64,000 nt of DNA from Aequorivita aurantiaca (GTDB taxonomy: Bacteria > Bacteroidota > Bacteroidia > Flavobacteriales > Flavobacteriaceae): positions 46,089-110,088 of the forward strand of contig NZ_JAUGQQ010000007.1 of NCBI RefSeq assembly GCF_030410135.1, written 5' to 3'. Shown here piece by piece: positions 1 through 8,045 of this stretch. The notes under the pieces were generated by a model. That model had not been told where the DNA came from and searched no databases. It saw only the letters and a list, made by a program, of their open reading frames with translations. Both the position numbers and the translations under genes were made by a program. The stretch's first letter is position 1. Each line of letters starts with the position of its first letter.

Positions 1-280
1 AATTTCCCACCCATTCGCCTCCGAGTTCTACCACTAAATCAGTATCCATTTTATGCGAAAAAACACGGCCGCCAATGCGCGGACGGCTTTCCAAAACAAT
101 GCAATCAATATTGCGCTGTTTCAGTTTATTAGCTGCGGCAAGTCCGGCGAAACCTGCACCGATAATGATAACTGATTTTGCTTTGGGAGTAAAAATGTTG
201 CCGAAGGAAGGAGTGGGCAATAAAATGGTGCCGGCGGTAGAAACAGCTACCTGCTTGATGAATTTTCTACGGGTTGTCAT
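1..280 (-). CDS. Flavin amine oxidase-like FAD protein (N-terminal part, cut by window edge)
   Basis: Reading leftward from the ATG at 280, the first 93 codons are open to the window edge. The product starts with a Tat-like signal (TTRRKF, then a hydrophobic stretch with VAVSTAG). A Rossmann FAD-binding motif (IIIGAGFAGLAAA, about residues 39-51) follows, then the ESRPRIGGRVFS motif that binds the FAD ribose/diphosphate in the monoamine oxidase/protoporphyrinogen oxidase superfamily. It is therefore probably an exported flavin-dependent amine oxidase; the substrate cannot be told because the catalytic part lies outside the window. It lies 103 bp downstream of the DUF2207 gene on the same strand. 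Confidence 0.85.
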   Translation of the reverse strand, partial: MTTRRKFIKQVAVSTAGTILLPTPSFGNIFTPKAKSVIIIGAGFAGLAAANKLKQRNIDCIVLESRPRIGGRVFSHKMDTDLVVELGGEWVGN

Positions 281-383
281 AACGGTTCGGTTTAGTTGTT
301 TATATATATATTTTGAAAAAGAAGTCTTTTCAAAAAGTATTTCACTTGCCGTTATTCCCAATCACATACTTTAAATATGAATA

Positions 384-2102
384 TTACCAGCTTCCACCGC
401 CACCGCCACCAAAACCTCCACCTGACGATCCTCCGCCAGAACTGCTTCTTGAGGGTGAACTGACCATAGTTGATTGTGCCGATGAAATGGAACTGGAGAA
501 TGAATTTGCGAAATTGTGCATAGTGTAAGCCCCTGCATAAGAAGTGTACCAACTGGGCGGTTGCAAATTAAGCGCTTCAAACTTTTGTGCCCATTGATCG
601 AACAATCCGAAGGCGAGGGCGTAACCCATGGTAGTTTCAAAATAATTGGGACTGTCTTTTAAAAGCATTTTCAGTTTGTTTTCCTCTGCTACTTTTATAA
701 ATTGCCTAAAACCTTTCAATTCGGAAAAAACCTCGTTGCCCTTATCATTTTTCTTCACCAAATAAACGGTCATAAACAACAGAAAAATAGTAATGGGAAT
801 CACTGCCAAAGCAGCCCATAAGCCCCACGTGAGCAGGAATAACACAAATAAAATAACTGCTATGAGCAATACGCCAATAATTGTTTTTGTCTGCATTTTT
901 TTGGCTTGGGCTTCGTAGTAGATTTGGGCTTTGGCCTTTAGCTTCGTTTTCGCACTTGCCATTTTTGTGTAGAAAGTATCCTTCAAACTGCTGATTAAAA
1001 CTTCCTTTTCGCCAATTTCATTATTGCTTCCGAAGAGCCCGTTGAATATTTCCTCTTCATAATCCGGTGCATCCGAAGGTAAGGGCCGCAATCGCGTTAA
1101 TTTTGTATCGTCGCTGCCGAGCCAACCCTTTTTTTCCAGCTGCTCCATTTTAATAATTCCGCGCGCGCCCCAATGTGGGATCAAAGAAATGAGATCTTTG
1201 GTGTCTTCATCATCGTCTATTAAAAACCCTGCCATTGCGGGATCCATTCCGTTCGGCGGAAAATAGCTGGTTGTGGCCACTACCCTTTCATCTTTGCCAT
1301 ATTTGTTCCAAATCCAGTAAAACCCTAGCAACAATACGCCAAGAATTAGCGTCCACCCGTATTCGCTCCAAAATGGCCACAATGGTTTTATTTCCGCAAT
1401 TGATCCGGGCGGAAGTTTCAGCAATACCGTAACACTGCTGCCGGGCATCGAAAAAAATGTGGCATTGCTTTTTGCAGTAAAAACCCCGTCACTGTAATTC
1501 ACATCAAATTGGGTGCTGGGAATATTATTTCCGGTAACTCCCGAATACACAATAATATCCTCTAAACCTGAATTTATGCTTGCCGGCAAATGGATTGTGA
1601 AGTCAAGCTGATTGAAAGTTGCGTTCCATCCGTCGGGCTTAATATTCCAGTAAAAATATATTTGGTCATCCTCAAATAAAAATGCGTTATAAACCCGATA
1701 TTTTATTTGATAATGCTGTGGCCCGATAATGGTAACGTCCTTATCGCCAATTTTTATTTGAAGGTTATCGCTTAACTTTTGGACAAAATCTGGATCTGAC
1801 TCATATTTGTGGTTTGGAACATCTACATTTTCTATTTTTATTCTGCGTTTTTCCTTTGTACTATCCTCGGTTAGTAAATCATATTTCAACTGTATATCTC
1901 TGTAAATACCGTGTTTATAGGCCGTGAAGTTTAAGTCGTAATTTTCAACCACATCAAAATAACCCTCCTCGCTGATGTAAATATCAACCTTGCTCTGCTT
2001 CACTTCAAAGTCCTGTGAAAATCCTTTCAAAAAAAATAAAACCCCGCAAATTAGAGTAATCAGCGCTTTATGGCGGTTAATGTTATTTCTTAAAAAATTC
2101 AT
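384..2102 (-). CDS. DUF2207-type membrane protein with glycine-rich tail
   Basis: A 572-residue protein with a signal-anchor start and a large extracytoplasmic N-terminal domain (about 30-240, typical DUF2207 features such as GIYRDIQ). A membrane span follows near 250 (LILGVLLLGFYWIW), and a hydrophobic pair of spans lies near 405-450. The C-terminus is an extreme Gly/Ser tail (about the last 20 residues, ending in GGGGGGSW). DUF2207 proteins are often encoded beside LemA, as here, and a joint membrane or envelope role is likely, but no biochemical function is established. The gap of 190 bp to lemA holds a short tandem repeat. Confidence 0.85.
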   Translation of the reverse strand: MNFLRNNINRHKALITLICGVLFFLKGFSQDFEVKQSKVDIYISEEGYFDVVENYDLNFTAYKHGIYRDIQLKYDLLTEDSTKEKRRIKIENVDVPNHKYESDPDFVQKLSDNLQIKIGDKDVTIIGPQHYQIKYRVYNAFLFEDDQIYFYWNIKPDGWNATFNQLDFTIHLPASINSGLEDIIVYSGVTGNNIPSTQFDVNYSDGVFTAKSNATFFSMPGSSVTVLLKLPPGSIAEIKPLWPFWSEYGWTLILGVLLLGFYWIWNKYGKDERVVATTSYFPPNGMDPAMAGFLIDDDEDTKDLISLIPHWGARGIIKMEQLEKKGWLGSDDTKLTRLRPLPSDAPDYEEEIFNGLFGSNNEIGEKEVLISSLKDTFYTKMASAKTKLKAKAQIYYEAQAKKMQTKTIIGVLLIAVILFVLFLLTWGLWAALAVIPITIFLLFMTVYLVKKNDKGNEVFSELKGFRQFIKVAEENKLKMLLKDSPNYFETTMGYALAFGLFDQWAQKFEALNLQPPSWYTSYAGAYTMHNFANSFSSSISSAQSTMVSSPSRSSSGGGSSGGGFGGGGGGSW

Positions 2103-2238
2103 TTCGAGAGATTTTATTGTTTCAATGTGTATTTAAAAAACTGGGGAATTGCTTAAAGCGAAATTATTTATTAAAAAATGCCGAGCCGTGCCCATCGAAG
2201 TAGTCACATATTTCCGTAATAACTTATTCACAAAAAAA

Positions 2239-2302
2239 CCTATTCACATATTAACCTATTCACAGACTAACCTATTCACAAACTAACCTATTTACAAACT
2301 AA
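2239..2302. repeat. Four-copy 16-bp tandem repeat at the lemA 3' end
   Basis: Four consecutive 16-bp units of the form CCTATTCACAAACTAA (starting at 2239, 2255, 2271 and 2287) differ at only a few positions. A degenerate partial copy precedes them from about 2222. The last unit runs into the stop codon of the leftward LemA gene, so the array covers its last codons and the 3' spacer. Confidence 0.85.
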
Positions 2303-2849
2303 CCTTAACATTCTCCCTACTAACCTCATCGGTTTCAAAAAACTCAAAATGTTGATACCGGAAAATTCCCGCAACAAGTACGCCGGGAAAGCTTTCGCCA
2401 TAGATATTGTTTTCACGAACGGTGCCATTGTAATATCGGCGACTCCGTTCAAGATTTTCCTCAATTTCGCTCAGCTTTTGCTGCAGGTCTAAATAATTGG
2501 TGTTCGCCTTTAAATCTGGGTAGGCTTCCCCCAAGGCAAAAAGACTGCGAAGGGTTTGCTGCAGCTGGTTTTCGGCATTTATCTTTGCGTTTATTTCATC
2601 TGGCGGAACGGACATTGCAGCGTTTCTGGCCTTTATCACGTTTTCCAAAGTATTTCTTTCATGGGCGGCATAACCTTTTACGGTTTCCACGAGATTTGGA
2701 ATCAGGTCGTAGCGTCGTTTTAGCGCCACGTCAATATTGCTCCACGCGTCCTTCACCACATTTCGGTTTTTCACGAAACGGTTGTAAATAAAAACGACTA
2801 TAATGCCAAGGATAATTAGGAGGACAAGAATAATTAATGGAAGGCTCAT
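2292..2849 (-). CDS. lemA: LemA family membrane protein
   Basis: A 185-residue protein of normal LemA length. One N-terminal membrane span (about residues 3-24, rich in I/L/V) is followed by the family signature: NVVKDAWSNIDVALKRRYDLIPNL is clearly visible around 29-52 (key residues W36, R45-R46-Y47, P51-N52). A helical domain follows, with the typical YPDLKAN and LE-RYNG-type motifs (ENLERSRRYYNG). LemA proteins have a short external tail and a cytoplasmic helical bundle; their function is unclear. It is upstream of the DUF2207 gene and probably co-transcribed with it. The stop codon lies inside a 16-bp tandem repeat. Confidence 0.93.
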   Translation of the reverse strand: MSLPLIILVLLIILGIIVVFIYNRFVKNRNVVKDAWSNIDVALKRRYDLIPNLVETVKGYAAHERNTLENVIKARNAAMSVPPDEINAKINAENQLQQTLRSLFALGEAYPDLKANTNYLDLQQKLSEIEENLERSRRYYNGTVRENNIYGESFPGVLVAGIFRYQHFEFFETDEVSRENVKVSL

Positions 2850-2993
2850 TCGGTGTATTGTTTATTGTGAATTTTTAATTGTTTTTGACAAATCGGGATT
2901 CTTCCATCTATCATCCGCCTTCAGCCTCAAAATGAAGCTCTAAGATAGTATAAATTCCTTTTGGGCAGACTTTCCCTTCTTCAATTTTTGTGA

Positions 2994-3001
2994 TAGCTTT
3001 G
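2994..3001 (+). promoter_or_regulatory. Candidate -7 element of the AlkB-like gene
   Basis: TAGCTTTG fits the Bacteroidetes housekeeping -7 consensus TAnnTTTG and lies just before the ATG at 3006. No well-spaced TTTG -33 box is seen, and the leader would be nearly absent, so this is a weak call. Confidence 0.4.
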
Positions 3002-3005
3002 ACGC

Positions 3006-3617
3006 ATGGAGTTATTCAATTTTGAAATGGACAGCGGTCGCAACCTTCTACCGCAGGATGGAATTGTAAATTATTTCGGAAGAATTTTTTCTGAAGAAAA
3101 AGCCAATAATTATTATAAAATTCTGCTTCGCACCATTGACTGGAAAAACGATGAGGCAATCATCTTTGGAAAAAAAATAATCACAAAACGCAAAGCGGCA
3201 TGGTACGGCGACCGCGATTTTGAATACACTTACTCCAAAGTGACCAAAAAAGCCCTACCGTGGACACCAGAATTATTGGAAATAAAGAAAATCGTAGAAG
3301 AAAAAAGCTGTGAAACCTTCAATAGCTGCCTGCTGAACCTATACCATTCGGGCGAGGAGGGAATGGCGTGGCACAGTGATGCCGAAAAGGATTTGAAAAA
3401 AAATGCCGCCATCGGCTCGGTAAGTTTTGGCGCGGAACGCAAATTTGCATTTAAGCACAAGAAAACGAAGGAGACCATTTCCCTAAATCTGGAGCACGGA
3501 AGCCTTTTGATTATGACTGGCACAACCCAAACCCATTGGTTACACCGCTTGCCCCCAACCACTAAAGTGCAAACGCCTCGAATTAATCTTACTTTTAGAA
3601 GTATTGACGCAAAGTAG
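3006..3617 (+). CDS. AlkB-like 2-oxoglutarate/Fe(II) dioxygenase
   Basis: A 203-residue protein of the AlkB family (oxidative demethylation of alkylated nucleic acid bases). The iron ligands are visible as H123-x-D125 in the motif GMAWHSD, and H180 in HWLHRLP. The 2-oxoglutarate-binding arginines are in RINLTFR (192-198). The preceding NLYHSGEEG segment (111-119) matches the family's substrate-lid/N-x-Y motif. It stands alone, with no adjacent ada-type gene, and points rightward away from lemA. Which base or RNA/DNA substrate it prefers cannot be decided from sequence. Confidence 0.93.
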   Translation: MELFNFEMDSGRNLLPQDGIVNYFGRIFSEEKANNYYKILLRTIDWKNDEAIIFGKKIITKRKAAWYGDRDFEYTYSKVTKKALPWTPELLEIKKIVEEKSCETFNSCLLNLYHSGEEGMAWHSDAEKDLKKNAAIGSVSFGAERKFAFKHKKTKETISLNLEHGSLLIMTGTTQTHWLHRLPPTTKVQTPRINLTFRSIDAK

Positions 3618-3736
3618 ATTCGGTGGGTTGAAATAATAAATTTTCACTAGTCGTTGTTATAAAATAAAAAATAAGAATTGGCCGACGGAAATTCAAAAAA
3701 GGTCCGAAAATAAAGCCTTATTCCGATTTGGAAACG

Positions 3737-3765
3737 TTTGTTGTCCGTCCGATGCCGTATCTTTG
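3737..3765 (+). promoter_or_regulatory. Bacteroidetes-type promoter for the small lipoprotein gene
   Basis: TTTG at 3737-3740 followed after 17 bp by TATCTTTG at 3758-3765, a good match to the TTTG / TAnnTTTG promoter of this phylum. It sits 22 bp before the ATG at 3788. Confidence 0.65.
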
Positions 3766-3787
3766 CGCCTAATTCAAAAAAAATGTA

Positions 3788-4072
3788 ATGAAGCTTAAAT
3801 TAAGTATAATATTGGCGCTAATAGTTGGTACTTTTTTTACCTCGTGTGAATATGGCCGCAAAGCTGAAGAAGAATTGAATCGATTAAATTCACATGCCGA
3901 GGAACTCGATGCAATGTTAAATGAAAATCTTGAGAAAATAACTGAATTAGATTCCATTTTGCCGGAAACCCAAAGGAGCCTTAAAAAAGCTGATTCCATT
4001 GTAAAGGATGCATCCTCAACCTTGGATTCCCTAAATAAAAAGGTGGAGGGAATTCAAAATCTATTTAATTAA
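3788..4072 (+). CDS. Small coiled-coil lipoprotein
   Basis: A 94-residue protein with a lipoprotein signal peptide (hydrophobic core then lipobox-like FFTSC, Cys20). The remainder is strongly charged, with leucine-spaced heptads (EEELNRLNSHAEELDAML and LDSLNKKVEGI) that predict a coiled coil. It is probably anchored in a membrane facing the periplasm; it resembles small murein-lipoprotein-like helices in shape only. It has its own promoter and is followed after 28 bp by a four-span membrane protein that may be co-transcribed. Function unknown. Confidence 0.8.
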   Translation: MKLKLSIILALIVGTFFTSCEYGRKAEEELNRLNSHAEELDAMLNENLEKITELDSILPETQRSLKKADSIVKDASSTLDSLNKKVEGIQNLFN

Positions 4073-4100
4073 AACTATAAGTTTATAAACCCAAAAGCCA

Positions 4101-4685
4101 ATGAAAAGAACACTTGAGGAACAGCGCATTGAATTTTCCAATCAAAAATTTTTGGCCACCCCTTTAGCGGGGTTGATTGTTTGGACAATCATCGGGTTTG
4201 CCGGAATTTTTTTCTCTGACTTTATAGCGGTTTGGACCATTTTTATTGGCACAGGTAGCATTGTGTACCTTGGACTATTCCTTTCAAAATTCACCGGTGA
4301 AAATTTTCTGGATAAAAGCAAACCAAAAAATGAATTCGATAACCTCTTCCTTTTTACAGCCGGGCAGGCAATATTGGTCTATTCAATAGCCATTCCCTTT
4401 TTCCTCCTTGACTACACTTCCCTACCAATGACAGTTGGAATTTTAACCGGATTGATGTGGCTGCCATTTTCGTGGATCATAAAACATTGGGTGGGCATTT
4501 TCCATGCATTAACAAGAACTATAGTATTAGTAGCACTATGGTATCTACTCCCGGAATATAGATTTATAGCTATTCCCTTCGCCATAGTTTTATTATACAT
4601 AGTTACTTTGTTTATTCTGAAAACAAGGACAAGAAATAAATTCAAGAATAACACCTCGGCTATAAACGGAACTGGTACTTCGTGA
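4101..4685 (+). CDS. Multi-span membrane protein (DUF7010-like)
   Basis: A 194-residue protein with about six hydrophobic segments (roughly 20-42, 44-60, 85-103, 107-130, 135-150, 153-172), a charged N-terminus (MKRTLEEQRIEF) and a basic C-terminal tail. The start and overall pattern resemble the DUF7010 family of small bacterial membrane proteins; this assignment is from memory and not certain. No catalytic motif is evident. It lies 28 bp after the lipoprotein gene and converges with the VOC-family gene. Confidence 0.75.
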   Translation: MKRTLEEQRIEFSNQKFLATPLAGLIVWTIIGFAGIFFSDFIAVWTIFIGTGSIVYLGLFLSKFTGENFLDKSKPKNEFDNLFLFTAGQAILVYSIAIPFFLLDYTSLPMTVGILTGLMWLPFSWIIKHWVGIFHALTRTIVLVALWYLLPEYRFIAIPFAIVLLYIVTLFILKTRTRNKFKNNTSAINGTGTS

Positions 4686-4718
4686 GGTTCACCATCCCAA
4701 ATCCCTATTTCAAAATCC

Positions 4719-5093
4719 CTATTCTTCATTTACCCCAAGCACCCACCGAACATCAAAAGCATCCGTGAGTTCAATAAGCTTTTGGTCGGAGCAATTCTCT
4801 TTTAAAAATCTCTTTTTATCCTTTGCCAGTTTTGCAACAAGTTCCGTTCTGTCCAAAACATTATTACAACCGAAAAAAATAGCTATAGAATTTCCCAGTT
4901 TTCTTCCTTCAGTGTGCACCAAGTCGGACCCGTGGATGATTATTTTTTCGGAAAGCAATGAGCCGCTTACAACTATTTCATTGAAATGCTGCAGTTCGGA
5001 AGGAAAAGGTTCGAATTTCACATTGCCTCCAAAACAGGATTGGTAAAACGTGAGTGCCTTTTTACAATTTCCGGGAAAGGTTATAAAAACCAT
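4719..5093 (-). CDS. VOC superfamily (PhnB/glyoxalase-like) protein
   Basis: A 124-residue protein of one PhnB-like VOC unit: the opening FITFPGNCKKALTFYQSCFGG (broken here as FITFPGNC then ALTFYQSCFGG) is the usual start of this family. Later motifs are HGSDL and the C-terminal DAFDVRWVLGVN. Starting at the ATG at 5093 is preferred to an upstream ATG at 5126, because the extra residues (MLYFQFSINNN) do not belong to the fold and overlap the intergenic spacer. Family members often act in small-molecule resistance or have no known substrate. It is the last gene of a leftward group after the SRPBCC and DoxX genes. Confidence 0.85.
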   Translation of the reverse strand: MVFITFPGNCKKALTFYQSCFGGNVKFEPFPSELQHFNEIVVSGSLLSEKIIIHGSDLVHTEGRKLGNSIAIFFGCNNVLDRTELVAKLAKDKKRFLKENCSDQKLIELTDAFDVRWVLGVNEE

Positions 5094-5143
5094 ATTATTA
5101 TTAATTGAAAATTGAAAATAGAGCATTGAATATTGAATAAACT

Positions 5144-5593
5144 TTAAGCATCCGGAATTTCAGGCTCCACCAGTTTTATCAATTTTTGCAGTGATTCCTG
5201 CCAACCCAAATAGCACATTTTCACAGGGATTTGTTCGGGAATTCCTTCCTGTAAAATGCGAAGCTCCGTCCCGCACGAAACTTCTTTTAGCGTTACGGTG
5301 GTGGTCATTTCCCCGGGCAGATTTGGGTCGTCAAACCTATCGGAATATTTAATTAATTCATTCGGGCTAATTTCCAAATATTCTCCACCAAAGGAATGCC
5401 CGTTGCCGGTACTGAAATTAATAAAGGTCATTTTAAAAGTACCTCCAACTATAAAATCCATTTGCTGAACGGTGCAAAGAAAACCGTATGGCGGAAACCA
5501 AAACGAGTTGGCGATAGGGTCTGCAAATGCCCGAAATACGTTTTCCGGGCTTGCCTTAATTACTCTGTGTAATGAAACTGTGTTGTTTTTCAT
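5144..5593 (-). CDS. SRPBCC (AHSA1-like) domain protein
   Basis: A 149-residue protein with the AHSA1/START-like signature at the start (LHRVIKASPENVFRAFADP, around residues 8-26) and the family's W/F-rich core (FWFPPYGF). The typical C-terminal ending GWQESLQKLIKLVE is also present. Such proteins bind hydrophobic ligands in a helix-grip cavity. It lies between a VOC gene and a DoxX gene in one leftward cluster that faces a GlxA-type regulator; this combination often marks stress- or xenobiotic-related small operons (inference). Confidence 0.9.
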   Translation of the reverse strand: MKNNTVSLHRVIKASPENVFRAFADPIANSFWFPPYGFLCTVQQMDFIVGGTFKMTFINFSTGNGHSFGGEYLEISPNELIKYSDRFDDPNLPGEMTTTVTLKEVSCGTELRILQEGIPEQIPVKMCYLGWQESLQKLIKLVEPEIPDA

Positions 5594-5611
5594 GATTAAA
5601 AATTTTAGGCG

Positions 5612-6010
5612 TTAAGCTTTCTGCCGTAAGCCGGAAGCGGAATTATTATAAATCTTATTTTTATAAATATAGGAAACCGCCAAAATTCCCAAAAACACTA
5701 GCGGCATCAGCATATATCCAATATTTTTATCCACACAGGAGTGGCTGATAAAGGCAAAGATTAAATTAAAGCTTAAACCCGCATACGCCCATTCCTTGAG
5801 CTTGGCTGGAATATTGGGAATAGCAATGGCAATCACTCCCAAAACTTTACAGAAAATAAGCGTATAGGCAAAATAATCAGGATAACCCAGTGGTTTTGTT
5901 CCCGCATTCACATATTCCGGCGCAAAGAGTACCGTGCTAAGCGGCATCACCCCTTCCCAAAGAATGATAATAATCGTCGCCGTCCAAAAGATGATTTTGT
6001 TTTTTTCCAT
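5612..6010 (-). CDS. DoxX-like membrane protein
   Basis: A 132-residue protein with four membrane spans, beginning with IIFWTATIIIILWEG and continuing with the DoxX-like features LGYPDYFAYTLIFCKVLGV and LKEWAYAGLSFNLIFAFISH. DoxX-like proteins are small inner-membrane proteins of mostly unknown role, some linked to redox and thiol stress. It is the first gene of the leftward group DoxX - SRPBCC - VOC, 18 bp ahead of the SRPBCC gene, and is divergent from the GlxA-type regulator 190 bp away. Confidence 0.88.
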   Translation of the reverse strand: MEKNKIIFWTATIIIILWEGVMPLSTVLFAPEYVNAGTKPLGYPDYFAYTLIFCKVLGVIAIAIPNIPAKLKEWAYAGLSFNLIFAFISHSCVDKNIGYMLMPLVFLGILAVSYIYKNKIYNNSASGLRQKA

Positions 6011-6023
6011 AATGTGTGGTATT

Positions 6024-6080
6024 GGTTATTGGTTATTGGTTATTGTTCATTATTCATTATTCATTATTCATTATTAATTA
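6024..6080. repeat. 7-bp tandem arrays between DoxX and regulator genes
   Basis: Three copies of GGTTATT (6024-6044) are followed by about four copies of ATTCATT-type heptamers up to about 6076. They occupy the divergent promoter region. This is one of several heptamer arrays in the window. Confidence 0.85.
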
Positions 6081-6200
6081 TTATTTGATATTCAAAATTA
6101 CAACAGCATTTAAAAAAATTACCGTAGTGAAAATGACAACATTAGGGGTTCATTATGACAAACAATTCCTAATTTAGTGGGCATCTAATTTTTACATATC

Positions 6201-7178
6201 ATGCAAATTTCAGTCTTTGTACCTGAATACGGAGTAATTGAAGCCATTACGCCACCTTTCCGCAGTTTCAACACGGCCAATGAGTTTTTAAGTGCCTTTG
6301 GAAAAGAGCCCATTTTTAATGTGGAATATGTGGGCCTAAATGAATACGTTCCCGCAAACAATGGCGAATACACTATAAAAACCAATCGGTTGCTTCAAAA
6401 TGTAACCCACACCGATTTGTTGATAATTCCCCCAACCTTTGGTGATACCAATAAAGGAATACAGGCCAATGCGGAAGCGGTTCCCTATTTCAAAAAACTT
6501 TACGGCAACGGCGCCAGCCTCGCCAGTCTTTGCATCGGTGCTTTTCTTTTGGCCGAAACAGGCTTGCTGAACGGCAAAAAATGCTCTACCCATTGGGCGC
6601 ATATTGAAGAGTTCAAAGCAAAATATCCCGATGTGGAAGTTGAGGACGGCGCCATCATAACCGAACACGATAATATTTACAGCAGTGGCGGTGCAAGTAG
6701 TTTGTGGAACCTCATTTTATATTTAATTGAAAAATATTCCGACAGGGAAACGGCGGTAATGATTTCAAAATATTTTGCATTGGATATGGGAAGGGATAGC
6801 CAATCGCAATTCGCTATATTCAGGGGGCAAAGAACCCACGAGGATGCTGAAATACAAACGGTGCAGGATTATATTGAAACGAATTATGAAGACAAAATAA
6901 CCATCGAAAACCTGGCGAATTTAATTGGCACAAGCCGTCGGACATTTGAAAGAAGGTTTAAGGCCGCTACCAACAATACCGCCATTGAATATACGCAGCG
7001 GGTGAGAATAGAAGCCGCCAAAAAATCCTTCGAAGCCTCCCGAAAAAATGTTTCCGAAATAATGTTCGATGTAGGTTATACCGACACCAAAGCGTTTCGC
7101 GATATTTTCAAAAAAATAACCGGCCTAACCCCAATTGAATATAGAAACAAGTTTGCCAAAATGGCCTATGAGGTGTAA
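6201..7178 (+). CDS. GlxA-type transcriptional regulator (DJ-1/PfpI + AraC)
   Basis: A 325-residue regulator. Residues 1-195 form a DJ-1/PfpI-like amidotransferase fold, with the nucleophile-elbow region SLCIGAFLLAETGLL (Cys111) and the family motif THWAH (130-134) typical of GlxA regulators. Residues 215-320 form an AraC double helix-turn-helix, with IENLANLIGTSRRTFERRF and the conserved second-helix ending (GYTDTKAFRDIFKKITGLTP). The DJ-1-like part is thought to sense a ligand and not to be an enzyme in this subfamily. It is divergent from the DoxX-SRPBCC-VOC operon and is the obvious candidate to control it (inference from position). Confidence 0.92.
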   Translation: MQISVFVPEYGVIEAITPPFRSFNTANEFLSAFGKEPIFNVEYVGLNEYVPANNGEYTIKTNRLLQNVTHTDLLIIPPTFGDTNKGIQANAEAVPYFKKLYGNGASLASLCIGAFLLAETGLLNGKKCSTHWAHIEEFKAKYPDVEVEDGAIITEHDNIYSSGGASSLWNLILYLIEKYSDRETAVMISKYFALDMGRDSQSQFAIFRGQRTHEDAEIQTVQDYIETNYEDKITIENLANLIGTSRRTFERRFKAATNNTAIEYTQRVRIEAAKKSFEASRKNVSEIMFDVGYTDTKAFRDIFKKITGLTPIEYRNKFAKMAYEV

Positions 7179-7210
7179 ACCACACAGCTTCTGGGAAGAA
7201 TAGGGAAAAT

Positions 7211-7231
7211 CCATCAACCATCAACCATCAA
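7211..7231. repeat. Three-copy 7-bp repeat (CCATCAA)
   Basis: CCATCAA occurs three times in a row immediately ahead of the DUF1826-like gene. The same heptamer family recurs near 16.67-16.74 kb. Confidence 0.8.
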
Positions 7232-7239
7232 CAAATAAA

Positions 7240-7920
7240 ATGACCACCCAAATGCTACAAGTTTCCAATTTTCACGACCTGGTTTCCACTCCTTTTAAGG
7301 GAGAAGTGAATGCAATTTGTTGGAAGCGGGAACTATTGGGTGATTTTTCTGAAATCGTCAAAAAGGTCGAATTGCACGAAAATATAACAACCCTTGAGGA
7401 AGAAGAACTTCGGGAATTAAAATTAAGCGAAGAGGGCCAACTCGCCCGCGAAATCCTTTTGAATGACTTCAAATTATTGAAGGCCCACGGCGCATCCCCA
7501 ACCCTGAATGTTATAAAATACTATGAACGGGATGACGCCTTCCCCTTTTTTCCAACCGATGTTTATTCCTTTCACGTAGATCGCGCCCCCATCCCCGCCG
7601 ATACTTTTTTATGCACTTATCATGGCGCCCCCAGCGATATTTTACCGAATTCACAAGGCATTCAAAAAGTGCTCATCCCGGAAATTCGCGAAAAACTAAA
7701 AAAATTATACGGCGGCGCAGATGATGGTTTTGAAGACTTTTTAAGCGAAAACTTCTTTGACCTCCACTATCAGAAATTACCTAACGCGCAACCCATCAGT
7801 TTAGGCATCGGGCATTTATGGAGGTTGGCAATTGATCATCCGGAAAGCATGGTTCCCCCCTGCCTGCATCGCGCACCAAAGGAAAAAAAAGGTGAACCCC
7901 GTTTATTGATGATATGTTAA
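7240..7920 (+). CDS. DUF1826-like protein
   Basis: A 226-residue cytosolic protein. Conserved-looking elements are YSFHVDRAPIPADTFLCTYHGAP (H and D around residues 112-114, Cys about 125), a late GIGHLWRL segment, and a C-terminal HRAP...RLLMIC block. This HxD ... H ... RLL layout resembles DUF1826 proteins and, at a distance, the cupin-like 2-oxoglutarate dioxygenase fold. DUF1826 has no established biochemical role; some members sit in zinc-regulated loci, but no such gene is near here. It starts 61 bp after the GlxA-type regulator, so it may be its co-transcribed partner. Confidence 0.65.
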   Translation: MTTQMLQVSNFHDLVSTPFKGEVNAICWKRELLGDFSEIVKKVELHENITTLEEEELRELKLSEEGQLAREILLNDFKLLKAHGASPTLNVIKYYERDDAFPFFPTDVYSFHVDRAPIPADTFLCTYHGAPSDILPNSQGIQKVLIPEIREKLKKLYGGADDGFEDFLSENFFDLHYQKLPNAQPISLGIGHLWRLAIDHPESMVPPCLHRAPKEKKGEPRLLMIC

Positions 7921-8045
7921 ATAGAAAAAAGTCCAAAAGCATTATTCTATTGCAAATCGCTAATTCGAAATATCATTACATTTGATATTTATTTAATTAA
8001 AATAAATACCCCCCAATTTGAAGTCCTCAACTAAATGGCATTAAA

